64,000 nt of DNA from Taudactylus pleione (GCA_031769625.1 JAUIMM010000534.1:6412001-6476000); one strand, 5' to 3'; counted from the first letter of the stretch, positions 45,185 through 58,829 are shown. Translations and numbers: made by a program. Notes: a model not told the origin generated them from the letters alone.

Positions 45185-45450
45185 GAACGTCAGGAAAAAG
45201 CGTTAGGAATTCTCACATACTTGGGACAAAGTGCATCAGAAGCCCAGACCTGCCGGCCTTGGTACCAGGAGGCCCCGTCCCGTACCAGGAAGGAAGCTGA
45301 TGATACTATAAAGGATGAGAAGCTGAAAGGAAAGCTGGATCCTATGAATGAAGTGGAGAAATACCTCCAAAAGAAAACCGGGGAGAAAAGAAAATACTCG
45401 GAAAGAAATGAACATAAAAAAACGAAAGAGAGAAGAAATGAGGAACGGAG
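45185..45450 (+). CDS. LENG1: LENG1 exon 3
   Basis: 88 codons plus AG: ERQEKALGILTYLGQSASEA then TCRPWYQEAPSRTRKEADD and a Lys-rich helix-forming region. LTYLGQS and PWY are conserved LENG1 landmarks. The intron before it is only 89 bases. Acceptor TTTCTGCAG, donor GTATGT. Predicted highly charged and probably coiled or disordered. Confidence 0.95.
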
Positions 45451-45899
45451 GTATGTGCAATACAACGCAACAGAAAACTGTGCACAATTGTTCATGAAGT
45501 GCTTTATAATAGAGGTGAACAATACTTTACAAGCTGTGTACAAAAAAGGTTTGAGTGTACATTACGTGTTTCTGTCGCATCTACACTTATGAGCAAATAA
45601 GCTTTTCTCACGTAGGCAAAGTGCAGTGAGGGTGTGTTCCTGCAGATGCGGTCTATGCAGTCCTGAATGTAACAGATAATCTACCTGTTTGGAGGCTTAT
45701 CTTTTGCCTCTAGGTCAGGTGCCAGTCCGCACTGATGATGATGGCTAGAGGCACAGATGTGTACAACTCCACATATACACATTTGTACACCCGTTTTACT
45801 TCCATCTATGCACTGGGCCCAATGTGTTCTAGTTGAGCCTGTTTCTTTAAGCTGTAGTACCAGCATCAACAGACAAATATTTTATTTTTATTTTTTATT

Positions 45900-46030
45900 T
45901 ATTACCAGTTATTTATATAGCGCACACATATTCCGCAGCGCTTTACAGAGAATATTTGGCCACTCACATCAGTCCATGCCCCAGTGGAGCTTACAATCTA
46001 TGTTCCCTATCACAAGCTCTTGCAGAAGCT
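45900..46030. repeat. Dispersed repeat, GCGCTTTACAGAG type
   Basis: TTTATATAGCGCACACATAT then GCAGCGCTTTACAGAGAATA and GAGCTTACAATCTATGTTCC, a pattern I associate with widespread frog repeats. A shorter version is at 53500-53560. Confidence 0.5.
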
Positions 46031-46446
46031 GCGCCAGGTAGAGATAGCCATCGACCAGCAGTGGCTAACCAACAATGGCAGATGGTTTTACTATTGATGA
46101 GGGCTCCAATGTCTTTCTGCGATCAATGGTACAGAGCCCCAAATTTTTATTTTATTTTCTTCTTGGCGCTGGGACATGGAGCTTAGCTCCACCCCCACCT
46201 GATTGGTCTTGTGAGTAATTGAGCATGGATGATTACATTGGTGGGTGAAACCATTGATGGTTCATATCATCGATGTTAACCACCAATAGTAGCATTGATG
46301 GTTAACCTACCAATGGCCATAGTTTCAGGTGCTTATCTGTTTTTCCCAAACAAAAAAAAAAAGAGCATGTTAGCTAAATATTTGATGTAGGTGGTAGTGC
46401 ATGTTTTAGAAGACAATAATGTGCGTCCCATGCATACCTTTAAACT

Positions 46447-46600
46447 AGGGATGTGCAGGCTCGGTTCTACTCGGTTCCGTTCGTTTTTTTTTACCGAATC
46501 TTATTGGGTATCAGCTGTCACGAGTTTTGGATAGCCAATAAGATTCGGTATAAAAAACCGAACGGAACCGAGTAGAACCGAGCCTGCACATCCCTACTTT
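46447..46600. mobile_element. Long palindromic MITE in LENG1 intron 3
   Basis: Near-perfect arms: AGGGATGTGCAGGCTCGGTT left and AACCGAGCCTGCACATCCCT right, about 55 bp each, around TCAGCTGTCACGAGTTTTGG. Ends 93 bp before the last LENG1 exon. Confidence 0.8.
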
Positions 46601-46692
46601 AAACCTAAGAAAGGAATATGTCTGCCCTTGAAGATTTAATGTTGGGAATCTGTTAAGATGAATGCTGGCTTTACTATTTGTATTCGATGTAG

Positions 46693-46903
46693 GGCATCCA
46701 CACCATCCATTGAACAGCTGAGGCAAGAGCGCTTGAAGAGAGAAGCTGCCGAGAAGGCCCGTGCCAAAGCTTTACTGTCGGGTAAGAAGGAACCTCCAGA
46801 ACAGGAGATGGATGACCGAAAGAGACGATACAATTCTCAGTTCAACCCACAGTTGGCACGAAAGCCCAAAGTACGAGAAGAGCAGTGGCGACTGTGGAAC
46901 TAA
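46693..46903 (+). CDS. LENG1: LENG1 exon 4, C-terminus
   Basis: Completes the split Arg codon, then [20 protein letters not shown] and a tail [20 protein letters not shown] ending WRLWN and TAA at 46901. S-I-E-x-LR-x-ERL-x-RE and YNSQFNP are typical of the LENG1/Cir-like C-terminus. Acceptor GATGTAG. Polyadenylation signals AATAAA at 46980-46985 and 46984-46989 lie under 90 bases after the stop. Confidence 0.95.
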
Positions 46904-46979
46904 TTAGACCACTGGCAGCCTACACGTTATAACTTCTGCAGTTATTCATGAATACATCCGTGTGTTTCTGACATTAGCA

Positions 46980-46989
46980 AATAAATAAA
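46980..46989 (+). terminator. LENG1: LENG1 polyadenylation signals
   Basis: Overlapping AATAAATAAA, 77 bases after the LENG1 stop, followed by a T-rich stretch near 47032. Confidence 0.75.
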
Positions 46990-47493
46990 GACTTGCATTT
47001 ACATATACATAGCCATATAATTTATAAATACAATTTTTTTTTTATTTTATTTTTTATATAAAGTAACCCCTATATTATAGGAATATGAAAACAAGTGTGC
47101 TGGTTTCAATTCAAATTCTGTAGCCACAAAAGGCTGTATATGTATATCCACTATTGCCATAGGAAGTCTGCAGTCTACAACAAACGATTAGTGGCTCTGT
47201 GGATCATATAACCTAAATCTTTGTGTGTTGTGACGCAATACTACAACTGTGTAACCACAAGTCACTCTGCATTCCTTATTATGCACTGATATTGTACACT
47301 CGCTTCAGAGTACATCATTGACCAACCCCCACCAAAATCTAACGTAAATAAACTCACAAAATTATTTTTGTTTCGGGCAGTTGTCACATACAGTTCTGTA
47401 ACGAAGCAAATCAGAATGACCTAGTGGTCAGTGATGTCTGCAGGTAATTAGTTTGGATCGCTCCAGAGTAGACTGTGCCACATTTGCATCTAT

Positions 47494-48169
47494 GGGGCAT
47501 ATTCAATTGGGCGCGAGGCTAAATCCTTGTGCTCAATTTCAGAATCCCACGGGATTCAATTAAAAAAAAATAGTGGATGTGGGGTTTTCATCATCGAAAA
47601 CCTTGCGCCGTGTAAAATTAATTTTAAAAAACGTACCTGCGCAGGGTTCTCCGCGGCTCCCGGTGGCTTCCCCTCTCTCTTCTTACTGGAGAGGGGGCTG
47701 CTGGGAGTCCCGAGGAATGGTGGGAGGGGCAAAGGCTGCTGGGAGATGTCGTTCTCCCAGTGCCCATTCCGGGGGGACCACAGTGACACCGACACACCAC
47801 ACTCATACACACTTACACCACACACACTGACATACTCACCGCTGCTGCATAAGAGCCGGCTTCTGACGCTGGATGAAGAAGAAGATGCAGAAGACAGCGC
47901 TGCAGAAGTAAGTAATTAAGCTAATTAGATACTTCCAATTGCTTATTTAGTCCTCAGGGGTGTCAGAGCAAGTCACGGTGATTTCTCCTAATATCAGCGA
48001 TTTTATGAAAAATCGCGCTTGCTCAGGAGGTGCGTAAATAAAAACATTCCGGCGCATTTCTTTTAAAACAAAACACGCACCTAATAGAATAGCAAAAAAT
48101 CCGCACCTGCAGGAAAAACCTTGCAGGTGCGGGTTTTTTGCTATTCTCGCTGCCTATTGAATATGCCCC
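47494..48169. mobile_element. MITE, GGGGCATATTCAATTG ends
   Basis: 676-bp element; ends GGGGCATATTCAATTGG and CCTATTGAATATGCCCC, TAT duplications (47491-47493, 48170-48172). The acidic open frame near its right part (DEEEDAEDSAAE) is not a gene. A hairpin with CCTGCAGGAAAAACCTTGCAGG is present at 48102-48128. Confidence 0.75.
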
Positions 48170-48469
48170 TATGTGAGAGAGTTTGAGAGCTTTGTAAAGG
48201 TTCAATGCTACATACAAATCATCCCTTACAAACATTACTGTTCACAACTGATGGCTCCCATGGATTTTAATTTTATGTTGTGTCAATTGATAGGGAAACC
48301 ACACCTTGTAACCCAACATGATCCAGTATGACAAGGCAGACCCATGCCTATATTTGTTTACAGAAGATACACTCCAATAACATGTTACACATGTTGTAAC
48401 AATGATATAACACTTGGCATTATATCCTTTGTTTGATCGATGAACGATATATATCGCAAGTGCATCAGC

Positions 48470-49620
48470 AGGGGTGTACACAGTCGTTCACAGACATATT
48501 AGGTCGGCCCTGCAGCACAGCCAATGCTGTGTGTACGGGAGACCCGCCGACACAGACATCACAATTGGCCAGGCAATTTTAAATGCCTAGGATAGTTTAT
48601 AGGTGGTCCGGTGCGCTCTTGAACTGTAAGCCGATATGCAAGACGATTTGTATTGGGTACTTATGTACCTGATTTTGCGACACACAGTCCTGAAGAAGCC
48701 CGTATCTGATTGGAAGGGCGAAACGCGTAGGCCACGCCCCCTGCACAGAACGCTACCCGGAAGAGGGAACCCAACGGTGACTGAGACGTGCACGCACACC
48801 GCTGGTAACCATCCCTCCACAGCGGCCGAATACTTCCATCGCCCCGGCTGCTACATCACGGGACCCACTTGGGATAGGTCTCCAACATCTTTAATAGGAC
48901 CCGGAAAGCAACCGCAAGGAGGCAAGAAACAACACACCAGCAAAGACCGACATCACTGTCTTTACCGGCACGGAGATAGGAGGTGCATGCACCGACCGAC
49001 GTTTTTTTTTTAGACTTTGGGAAAATATTTTTTCTGTGTTTCCACTCACCAAGGACCCATGAGACATTGACTAGAGTGGACTCCATTTTCCACAACTTAT
49101 TTGTATAAAGGCATTTCATGAATTTTATGTTTGCTGTAATTGGCATGGACTATATTCACCTATTTACAGTTTTTACCCAAATCACTGTGTATTATGCATT
49201 ATGAGCAGATGAGTGTCTATTTAAATATTTTAATTAACATTGCTATCATTTAGGTTTTAACTCATCCACCTATTAAGGGTGCAAGTACACCATTGTTAAT
49301 ATAGGGATTCTGGCCTCATATAAGAGGGACATAATATCATTCTATACAAATGTTTTATTATTCCTATGTTTGAATTTTAATCCTTGTTTCAATAGGATTA
49401 TTTTTACCACATATATGTAATTCCTAATTTTTTATTACCCTTTACAAATGACCCAATAAATATCCTTATTCTATTTGCGCCTTACACGGTCCATATTATA
49501 AATTTTAAATGCTTCCCTAGTTGTGAGATCAGGCTAGACATATTGAGTGGCCGATTGGTGTGTATTGCTTACAAATCGGCTGCTCGAGTGGCACATTGGT
49601 CAGCTGAGTGTATACCCAGC
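48470..49620. mobile_element. MITE interrupted by hammerhead-bearing insertion
   Basis: Ends GGGGTGTACACAGTCG at 48471 and GAGTGTATACCC near 49618 are inverted. The middle, about 48600-49500, is AT-rich and includes the hammerhead-like motif at 48682-48735, probably a Penelope-derived insertion. Confidence 0.45.
48682..48735 (+). ncRNA. Hammerhead-ribozyme-like motif
   Basis: CTGAAGA (48690-48696) matches the CUGANGA core. Stem II GCCC/GGGC encloses a 14-base loop. GAAA (48720-48723) leads into self-complementary ACGCGT and A, giving a GUA triplet. Stem I is short (GTC/GGC with one wobble), so activity is doubtful. The short self-complementary stem III is the form described for Penelope-associated hammerheads. 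Confidence 0.5.
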
Positions 49621-49725
49621 ACAAGTTTCTTATTTGTTCCAAGAAAGAACATCTTGTATGTGCCCTTATTTGTGGAACACAAGCATTAATGACTAATATT
49701 TTAAGGGCAGTATTACCCCCTATGG

Positions 49726-49931
49726 CACAGGTTCTCAAACTCGGGCCTCAGGACCCCAAACAGTGCATGTTTTCCATGTCTCCTCACAGAATCACAAGTG
49801 AAATAATTAGCTCCACCTGTGGATCTTTTAAAATGTGTCAGTGAGTAATGAATACACCTGTGCAGCTGCTGGGTGACCTGGAAAAAAAAAGACCTGTGTG
49901 GGGTCCTGAGGACCGAGTTTGAGAACCTCTG
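49726..49931. mobile_element. hAT MITE, CAGGTTCTCAAAC family
   Basis: Perfect 8-bp duplication CCCTATGG (49718-49725, 49932-49939). Ends CACAGGTTCTCAAACTC and GAGTTTGAGAACCTCTG. Confidence 0.9.
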
Positions 49932-50189
49932 CCCTATGGTATTAAATAGACAGTAGGGGTGATGCATAACTCCCAACATTTAAACATGCAAAATCAGGAC
50001 AAAATAAGCCCCTCATCTAATGCTACCCAGAAACGCACATTTGAAACTCCACCCCTTTCTAGGGCCTGAAATCCAAACAGGTCAGAGCATGCTGTTGTGG
50101 CAAGGGATAACATCACTTCATAGTAAATACTTAACTTGAAGAAAAGTGGCACCTGTGGGTCTGCACAGCAAAGATGACAATGTATCTAG

Positions 50190-50395
50190 AACACATGTTC
50201 TCAAACTCTGTCCTCAGGACCCCAAACAGTGCATGTTTTCCAGGTATAATCACAAAATCGCAAGTGAAATAATTATCTCCACCTGTAGATCTTTTAAAAT
50301 GTGTCAGTGAGTAATGAATACACCTGTGCACCTGCTAGGTGACCTGGAAAATGTGAACTGTGTGGGGTCCCAAGGACGGCGTTTGAGAATCACTG
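50190..50395. mobile_element. hAT MITE, CAGGTTCTCAAAC family
   Basis: Close copy of 49726-49931, ends ACATGTTCTCAAACTC and GCGTTTGAGAATCACTG. The target duplication is not evident. Confidence 0.8.
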
Positions 50396-50775
50396 ATTAT
50401 ACCCCTTTACATATTGCAGAGTAAAGGTCCCCATACACGGCACGATATAGGTGCTATATCATGCCATGTATGGGCACGATATCGTACCTGATATCGTGCT
50501 GCAGGGTCGTACATCGCATCCCCAGGTCTTCCTGCAAAACCATCTGATCTGGGATGCGATGTACGATCCCAATCAGATGAAGGAGGGGGAAGCCGGCATA
50601 TTGTACGGTCTGCGGGGACCGCACAATTGCCGGCGGTGATAGCACTATCCATCTGCCGACGGATCGGCAGTTGCCCTACCAGGGGAGTAGTGAGGGTGGT
50701 TCCAGTGGAGCTCCTGCTCCATCCAGGGTACCGGAGATCAGACTGGGGGTGGATCACCTGCTGTTGAGCAGAGCC

Positions 50776-51406
50776 TAATGGTGCATACACACGGTCATAT
50801 TCTCCTTCAGATCTGTACAATAACCATACCTCCCAACTGTCCTGCATCCGGCAGGACAGTCCCGTTTTTCTGGGGCTGTCCCTCTGTCCCACCCGCAGGC
50901 CGCAGTGTCCCGCGGTGGGGGGTGGGAGTTGGGTAGAGCACAAACTGCTGCTCTGCATAGCAGAGCAGCAGGTGTGCAGGGAGAGAACAGACACGGCATC
51001 TGTTCACTCGTGTAGGGAGAGCCTGAGGGGCTGCCCAGCATCTCGGACAGTGCTGGGCACGCCCCCATTGTGCCGAAAACGGGAAGCCGCGAGGCTCCGC
51101 CTGGTTTCAGTAGGCTGAACCCCTTTTGCATAAGCCACACCCCCTTTTTGGCCACATCCCTCCTTGGGAGGATGAAAAGTTGGGAGGTATGCAATAACTA
51201 TTTTAAAAATCGTTCATATCTGAAGGAAAATATGACATGTGACATGTTTGTCATATAAACAATGTGCGTTCCTGCTTGTCCGATAACGATATCTGACATC
51301 GGATGTGTTTGCAGTCAGATTTGGACGATTCTATTAATTTTAATGCAGTTAGAAATCGTTCAATCGTTGGTAAAATCGTTCATGTGACAGTGTCTATGCA
51401 CCATTA
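50776..51406. mobile_element. Middle MITE, TGGTGCATACACAC family
   Basis: Ends TAATGGTGCATACACACGGT and CTATGCACCATTA. Uninterrupted relative at about 52790-53022. Interior AAATCGTTCATATCTGAA and GATAACGATATCTGAC shared between copies. Confidence 0.75.
50825..51191. mobile_element. Inner MITE, CATACCTCCCAACT family
   Basis: Ends CATACCTCCCAACTGTCC and AAAAGTTGGGAGGTATG with direct CAATAAC (50818-50824 and 51192-51198), consistent with a hAT-like duplication. Confidence 0.8.
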
Positions 51407-51589
51407 AGCACATAAAAGATCAGTGCCTCCAGGCAGGAAGCATGGTGTGGGCAGAGCGACACCTGTGGCTCCACCCACACCACACCCCTAGTATGGAGGT
51501 TATGTGCTGCAGGCTCTGCTTAGTAGCAGATGATCCGCCCCCCATCTGATGGCTGATCCCCGGTCCCCTGCAACAGTGAGAGGGGGGAG

Positions 51590-52120
51590 GAGAACTAAGG
51601 TGGGCTAGTGTGTGTGTGTGAAGGGAGGGGACGGAAGCAATGTTAAGTGGAAGAGCTGGATGTGTGTGAGGAGGGGAGATCTTTGTGAGGAGGGAGAGAG
51701 CGCTGTGTGGACAGATCTCACTGAGTGGGGAAAGCTGTATGAGGGGGTGGCTGAGTGAGTAGGGAGAGCTGTGGGGGTGTTCCGAATGAGGGGGAGCTGA
51801 GTGAGGGGGGGGGGGGGGGGAGGGCTGTGTAAGGGAAGGTGAATTGAGCTGAGTGAGTGGGAGCATTGTGCGAGGGCTGTGTAAGGGAAGGGGAGCTGAG
51901 TGAGTGGGAGCACTGTGTGAGGGCTACGTAAGGGACGGTGAGCTGAGGATTTCATCTGTGTGAGGGGAGCACTGTGTGCGCAAGGGGAGGCTGAGTGAGG
52001 GGGGCTGTGTAAGGGAAGGTGAGCTGAGTGAGGGGGAGAGCTGTGGGGGGTGTCTGAGCGGGGGGAGTGTTGTGTGTGTTTGAGGGGAAAAGAGCTGTGT
52101 GAGGGGGTACATGCTGGATA
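51590..52120. repeat. Purine-rich low-complexity tract
   Basis: Degenerate GAGCTGAGTGAGGGGG and GTGTAAGGGAAGGTGAGCTG units over 500 bp with a G run near 51807-51821. Open frames on the complementary strand are Pro/Ser/His-rich artefacts. Confidence 0.85.
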
Positions 52121-52317
52121 TGCCCCCTACCTGTAGAGCACACATGCTCCGGGTGCCATGGCCACACGCTACATCGCACCGTGTATGGACACCTTAAGTT
52201 CAGCAGTCATTTTTTTTTTTTTTTTTAAGACATTCTTTCCTCATCTGATATAACCTTTTAGAATAACAAAAACAATCCATTCCCTGTTCCCCACACGTGT
52301 GTATGGTGTCTTTAGAA

Positions 52318-52521
52318 CACAGGTTCTCAAACTCGGTCCTCAGGACCCCAAACAGTGCATGTTTTGCAGGTCTCCTCACATAATTACTAGTGAAATAATT
52401 AGCTGCACCTGTTGATCTTTTAAAACATGTCAGTGAGTAATGAATACACCTGTGCACCTGCTGGGTGACCTTGAAAAAGTGACCTGTGTGGGGTCCTGAG
52501 GACCGAGTTTGAGAACCACTG
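52318..52521. mobile_element. hAT MITE, CAGGTTCTCAAAC family
   Basis: Perfect 8-bp duplication CTTTAGAA (52310-52317 and 52522-52529). Near-identical to 49726-49931. Confidence 0.9.
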
Positions 52522-52631
52522 CTTTAGAATATATAAAATAAATAGCATATGAACAGACTTTTAATTCAAGTTAATCTACAGCCATAAACCGGGAGTATTT
52601 TATATGTTGAAGCTTCTGCTATACACTAAGC

Positions 52632-53044
52632 CAGAGGTTCCAAATGCGGTCCTCAAGGCTCCCCAACTGTTCAGGTTTTAGAAATATCAATGGTTGAGCA
52701 CAGGTGGTTAAATCAAATTGACTGAGGCACTAATTAAGTCACCTGTGGTCAAGTATGGTTATCCTTAAAACCTGGACTGTTATGGTGCATATACACACAG
52801 TCAGATTTTTCTTCAGATCTGAACGATAACTATTTAAAAAAATCGTTCATATCTGAAAATCTGACATATCTGTCAGATGAACGATGCGCGTTCCCGATGG
52901 TCAGATAACGATATCTGACGTGTTTGCAGTCAGACCTGGACGATTCCATTCATTTTAATGCAGTCAAAAATCGTTCAATCGTTCATCTGACAAATCTGAC
53001 CGTGTGTATGCTCTATTAGGGTGCCTTGAGTTCGGGAACCTCTG
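52632..53044. mobile_element. hAT-like MITE with nested MITE
   Basis: Ends CAGAGGTTCCAAATG and TTCGGGAACCTCTG; flanks CACTAAGC and CACTAATC (7 of 8). It is split by a TGGTGCATATACACAC element at about 52790-53022. Confidence 0.75.
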
Positions 53045-54800
53045 CACTAATCATAACCTCACACTTTGCTGTGTTTACATTCAAACAATGTACATGCTCA
53101 CCCAATAGCTGGCACTATGACAAAGCCATCTGGCCAATGGCAGTGGCTTTCCAGTCCCCTGTGACAATAAGTATATAAAAGCTGCTTCCATGGAATAAGA
53201 GCTAGTGGTATGCAAACCTTGCCCATACAATTCATCAGATTCAAAGTTGTAATAGAAGTCAGATGATATGAGATAACCTCTTAGTTACAATGTTAAAAAC
53301 AAATCCCAGGGGCTCATTATATATGTAGCTAAAATGTATCACTAGTGTTATAAACAACACTCCATTAAACCACGTTTTGTTCTCGCACAAAGAGGATTTC
53401 TGGTTACTTACCGTTGAATCCTTTTCTCTGAATCATGCTGTGGGACACTGGACTATGGGGTTGTAGATGGGACTGCAGGAGCTGGCGCTTAAATTATTAA
53501 CAGTTTGTTATATAGCGCAGCATATTCCGTTGCGCTTTACAATTGTAAGCATTAATAGAACAAAACTGGGTAATAACAGACATATATAGGTAGGAAGGCC
53601 CTGCTCACAATTAAATAAACTAAACCTGTAGCTTTAACACCAGCTCCTCCCCTCTGCAACCCCATCAGACCAGTACAACTTCAAAAGTGCCTGGTAAGGA
53701 AAATCAGTAACCAGTGACACTGCTATAACAAAAAGAAAACAGAACCGCAGGGAGCAACCCGTCAACAAAGACAATGCAACACGACTGGGATAACCCCTAT
53801 AGGTGTGTTAAACAGTTCAAAGTCTACTGTAATGAATGGAGCAGGGTCAGGCAGAGGGGCATTTAAAAGTTATCCAAGTTCTGTATGGTTACTGGTGTTA
53901 CAGTTCTGTATTAAACATGGTTTTATAACAAGTTCAGTGAATGTCAACAGATATGGGGAAAAATTGTTATCTGCATACGTGTTTAATGTGCAAATCTGTT
54001 TTGTTTTTTTTCTCCATTTACTTACCTTTACCCCAATGGAAGCATATTGCAAAATGCAGTGAGCTGTGTGTTAGGAGGGAGGGGGGATACGCTCCAATCC
54101 CTTCAGCTTCAAATAGATCCAGCAACTCAAAATACATTTTAGGTTTAAAGGTTCACTTTGTTCTCCAGCAGATTACAATCCACATTGGTAAAACTTCCCC
54201 CCCATTGACCTGAATCTTCATGTTATAGCCTTACATTTGGCAACTAATGAGGTCACTCAACAATTTCCAACTGCTGAGCTGCCAGTAGTCTGTGGATGAG
54301 ACACAATGGGCACGTGGGAAAGCGGTAGAAAGCAGGAGCCTAGCCAATACACATCCTAATGAGAGCAGACTGCACCTAAGGTGAGTAATGGTGTGTACAC
54401 ATAGCGATTTGAACAATATTGTTATATTTCAAATAGTTCTTTTAAATGGACCCTACCAACTTACCATCGCCGTGCGCCCACGTATGGGCAATAGCGATAT
54501 CATCCATCGGCCGTGAATGCTTGTCCTAAGTGTGGTGAACTGGGGGCACAAATTATTAAAATCTCTCCTTGAAAAAAACGTGTCTTGACAATTTTAGCCT
54601 CTTGCTCAGTGTTTCAAATCTCTGGTATAAGTGTTCCTAGATGGCATAGATCAGTGGAGGCATCACACCTGAATACAAGTAAAACCTCATCCAAGTATAT
54701 GTATGAGAAATAAAGTGACCATACTACAGTAAAGAGGATACTAGAAGTCATGGCAATGCTCAGTGACCACTGTAAGAGTACTCCCTGTAGTCTCATGGAG
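53045..54800. other. Intergenic, largely unassigned
   Basis: A GCGCAGCATATTCCGTTGCG repeat fragment lies at 53515. A MITE-end-like GGTGTGTACACATAGCG lies at 54391. No exon signals. Confidence 0.4.
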
Positions 54801-55110
54801 AGCAATTCTATTCAGTGCAGCGTTAATAGCGCTGGGAAGGAGTTTCCGGAGCTATTCAATTCAGTGCTGTGTTAGGCCAACTAAAGGATTTCTTCTCGCA
54901 TCCTCCTGAGGGTACAAGCAGAAATCCAACTAAAGTGCTTGGCCCGTGGATGTTTGCCGCTTAGTGCTGCGCTAACAGCCTGCGGCCAGCACTTTAGTCA
55001 CGCTAACCGGCATCCTCCGACTTAAGTCAGACTTAGCGCTCTGAATTAGAAAGCTCTGGGAACTCCTTCCGGGGGATATTCACAGCACGCCTAATTGAAT
55101 CGCCCCCTAA
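54800..55110. mobile_element. Probable MITE, TTCAATTAGG type ends
   Basis: GAGCAATTCTATTCAGTGCAG at the left and CCTAATTGAATCGCCCCC at the right, with inverted internal blocks CTTAGTGCTGCGCTAAC and GAGTTTCCGGAGC/GAACTCCTTCCGGG. Diverged. Confidence 0.5.
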
Positions 55111-55352
55111 ATTTAGTATGGTCATAGAATGCCTTGCTGGCTTCAACATATTGTTCCGGGGAGAGTGTAATGTACTACACGTTACAGGATTGTGTGGCAG
55201 CCGGGCGTCAAACAGAGGATCCTGCACATCCGCTCCAATTGTATTTTAAACATATCACAACAGCATTCTCTTCCTGTTTCGAAGCTATGCAACATATGGT
55301 TGTAGAGGCACGGGTCATCCAACAATCAGAGGGGACAGGACCAAATTTTAAA

Positions 55353-55406
55353 CCACCCCCCCCCCCCCCCCCTCTTTTTTTTGGATCCCCTACTGTGGGG
55401 GGGGGT
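55353..55406. repeat. Poly-C / poly-T / poly-G run
   Basis: An 18-base C run, then T8 and later G10. Possible slippage site. Confidence 0.9.
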
Positions 55407-56108
55407 TTGGTGTGAGATTTTATATTATGCACAACACTTATATAATACCATCAGTATTTGTAGATGGCAGGGCACATGAGCAGCCCTGCTGAAATCACTA
55501 TTGGGGGAGGTGAAGTCCAGTTGCCGTCAATATTGGGGGTGTTCCCGGCCCCTACAGAGGTGCTGGGCTAACCCCAAGCTCTCCCTTAATGTGAAGGGAT
55601 GCCGTGCACATCACAGAATGGAAGCGGCCAGGCTGTTTCAGCCCGCTAAACAGCCAAGTGTAAACACTATATATAGCTATATATCACAATTTGTATACCA
55701 ATGTTTTCGAAATGTGTGCTGTATAGTACGTGGGTAAGTAATAGGCTTGATTATTTCAATATAGATGAAGGATCAATTTTTCCCCACTCTTGTCTATAGA
55801 AGCCAGCACAATAGGAACTGCTGTGCTATTTCAGCACCACCTACTTATAATACAGTAACAATAGATGCATTCATGTCAATGCTAGTCAGCTTTTACACAT
55901 ATAAACCCTGATAGACTGCAGTTAGCATTCATAAGTAGAACAAGCATCACAGCCAATCAGCATGGTGCAGTTTGAAGGAGGACACGTAATGGGGCTAATG
56001 TTCGTACAGTACGTACCATATTTTCCTCTTTAACCTGTAAATCAAATCTGCTGGAAAGAATATGAGCCACATTAATATTCTTGCATGAGAAGACATCATA
56101 TAAAACTA

Positions 56109-56835
56109 TTTATTCATAAATATTTTCCAAAATGAAAATAGGTTACGAAAAATATTTTAAACCAGCTTTCCATACCATTAATTCCATCGGTACAGATACT
56201 TGTATCGAGGATAGGGGTGGGAGAGGGTAAGTGGCAAGGAGGAAAAAAAAAATAATAAAAATAAAAACACTTTAAACCTTGATGCACTTGTTATCAAAAC
56301 AAACAAAAAAAATCCAGTATCTGCCAAAAAGGACAAAATGATAGAAAACAAAAAAGTTGTTTTTAAAGAGGAAAACAAAAACAAATGGCAGCCAGTAGAA
56401 ATCCCTCTACGAAGAGAGACGAAAACTTCCCGCCTGCAGAAACATCCAGGAGGGGGAAGAACAACTTTTCCTTCCTCTTGCAAAGACTTTTATGCACTTT
56501 GTTCATTTTTTTTTTTTGTCGTTTAAATTTGAACCAAATACATTAAAAATTGACTGTTGACATTTTTCGACCCCTTGTAGTCTTCTGAAAAGTGAAGAGG
56601 GTCTTTGTGAGATGTCGGGTGTAAATCATGTTCTCGTCCGCTCTCCACCATCACGCACAATCTTAATCCATTTTTAATAGAATTTTGTAACTGCATGCAT
56701 TAAAGTGTTTGTCCGAACTTCCCCTCCTCCCAACTCTTCTTGGGAATGAGACCGAAGAGACTTCTGCCCCTCCCCTCTTTTCCCCCCGGTTGCGGTTTGC
56801 CCGTGTGACACTGGAAGGCTGAGTGGGTTGAGAGG
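56109..56835 (-). other. CNOT3: Probable CNOT3 3' UTR
   Basis: Sequence after the CNOT3 stop on the minus strand. A complementary AATAAA (TTTATT at 56109-56114) would give a 3' UTR of about 0.7 kb, similar to other vertebrates. The stretch lacks recognisable transposons, unlike its surroundings. Confidence 0.5.
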
Positions 56836-58444
<1,609 letters not shown>

Positions 58445-58570
58445 CTGCTCAAACTCATCTGTTATCGTCTTGGGCTCTTCATGTCTCTGAAACCACATCA
58501 TGTATTTGGTATGAAACCTCCAAGACTGTTTCTTCAGAGCTTTAGCAGCTAAATACTGTGCTTTCGTACC
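58445..58570 (-). CDS. CNOT3: CNOT3 penultimate exon
   Basis: 42 codons: [20 protein letters not shown] then [25 protein letters not shown]-box residues of CNOT3. Acceptor ATTTAG, donor GTTTGTG (GT-type but weak). Phase 0 at both ends and in frame with the last exon. The rest of CNOT3 is beyond the right edge. Confidence 0.97.
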
Positions 58571-58829
58571 CTAAATGACAGCAATACTAGATTCAGTTTT
58601 AACTCAAAGAGGCCTACAGGGATTGTACAAGTCAGTATGTATTGAATAAATGCTTGCGCCTCCTGAGGGATTGTAAGAGTGGAAATAATCCAATAAATAA
58701 AATAAACCACCACACACATTGGTTCATGCATGAGGGAAAAATCCCATAGCCTTTAATGGCCAACATGGAGCCTCTAGAGCAAGTGAATGCATCTTGGCAT
58801 GTATTGTACAGAGGTCTATTACTCTAGGG

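Larger units (their letters stand above)
50426..52193. mobile_element. Outer MITE of a three-level nest
   Basis: Inverted ends GGTCCCCATACACGGCACGA and CGCACCGTGTATGGACACC. Contains a second MITE (50776-51406), itself holding a third (50825-51191), and a purine-rich tract. Confidence 0.65.

Noticed and set aside
47527..47919. Open frame ending in acidic DEEEDAEDSAAE
   Set aside because: Lies wholly inside the MITE at 47494-48169, has no homologue I recognise and no splice support.
51420..52180. Minus-strand Pro/Ser/His-rich open frames
   Set aside because: Products of the purine-rich low-complexity tract on the other strand.
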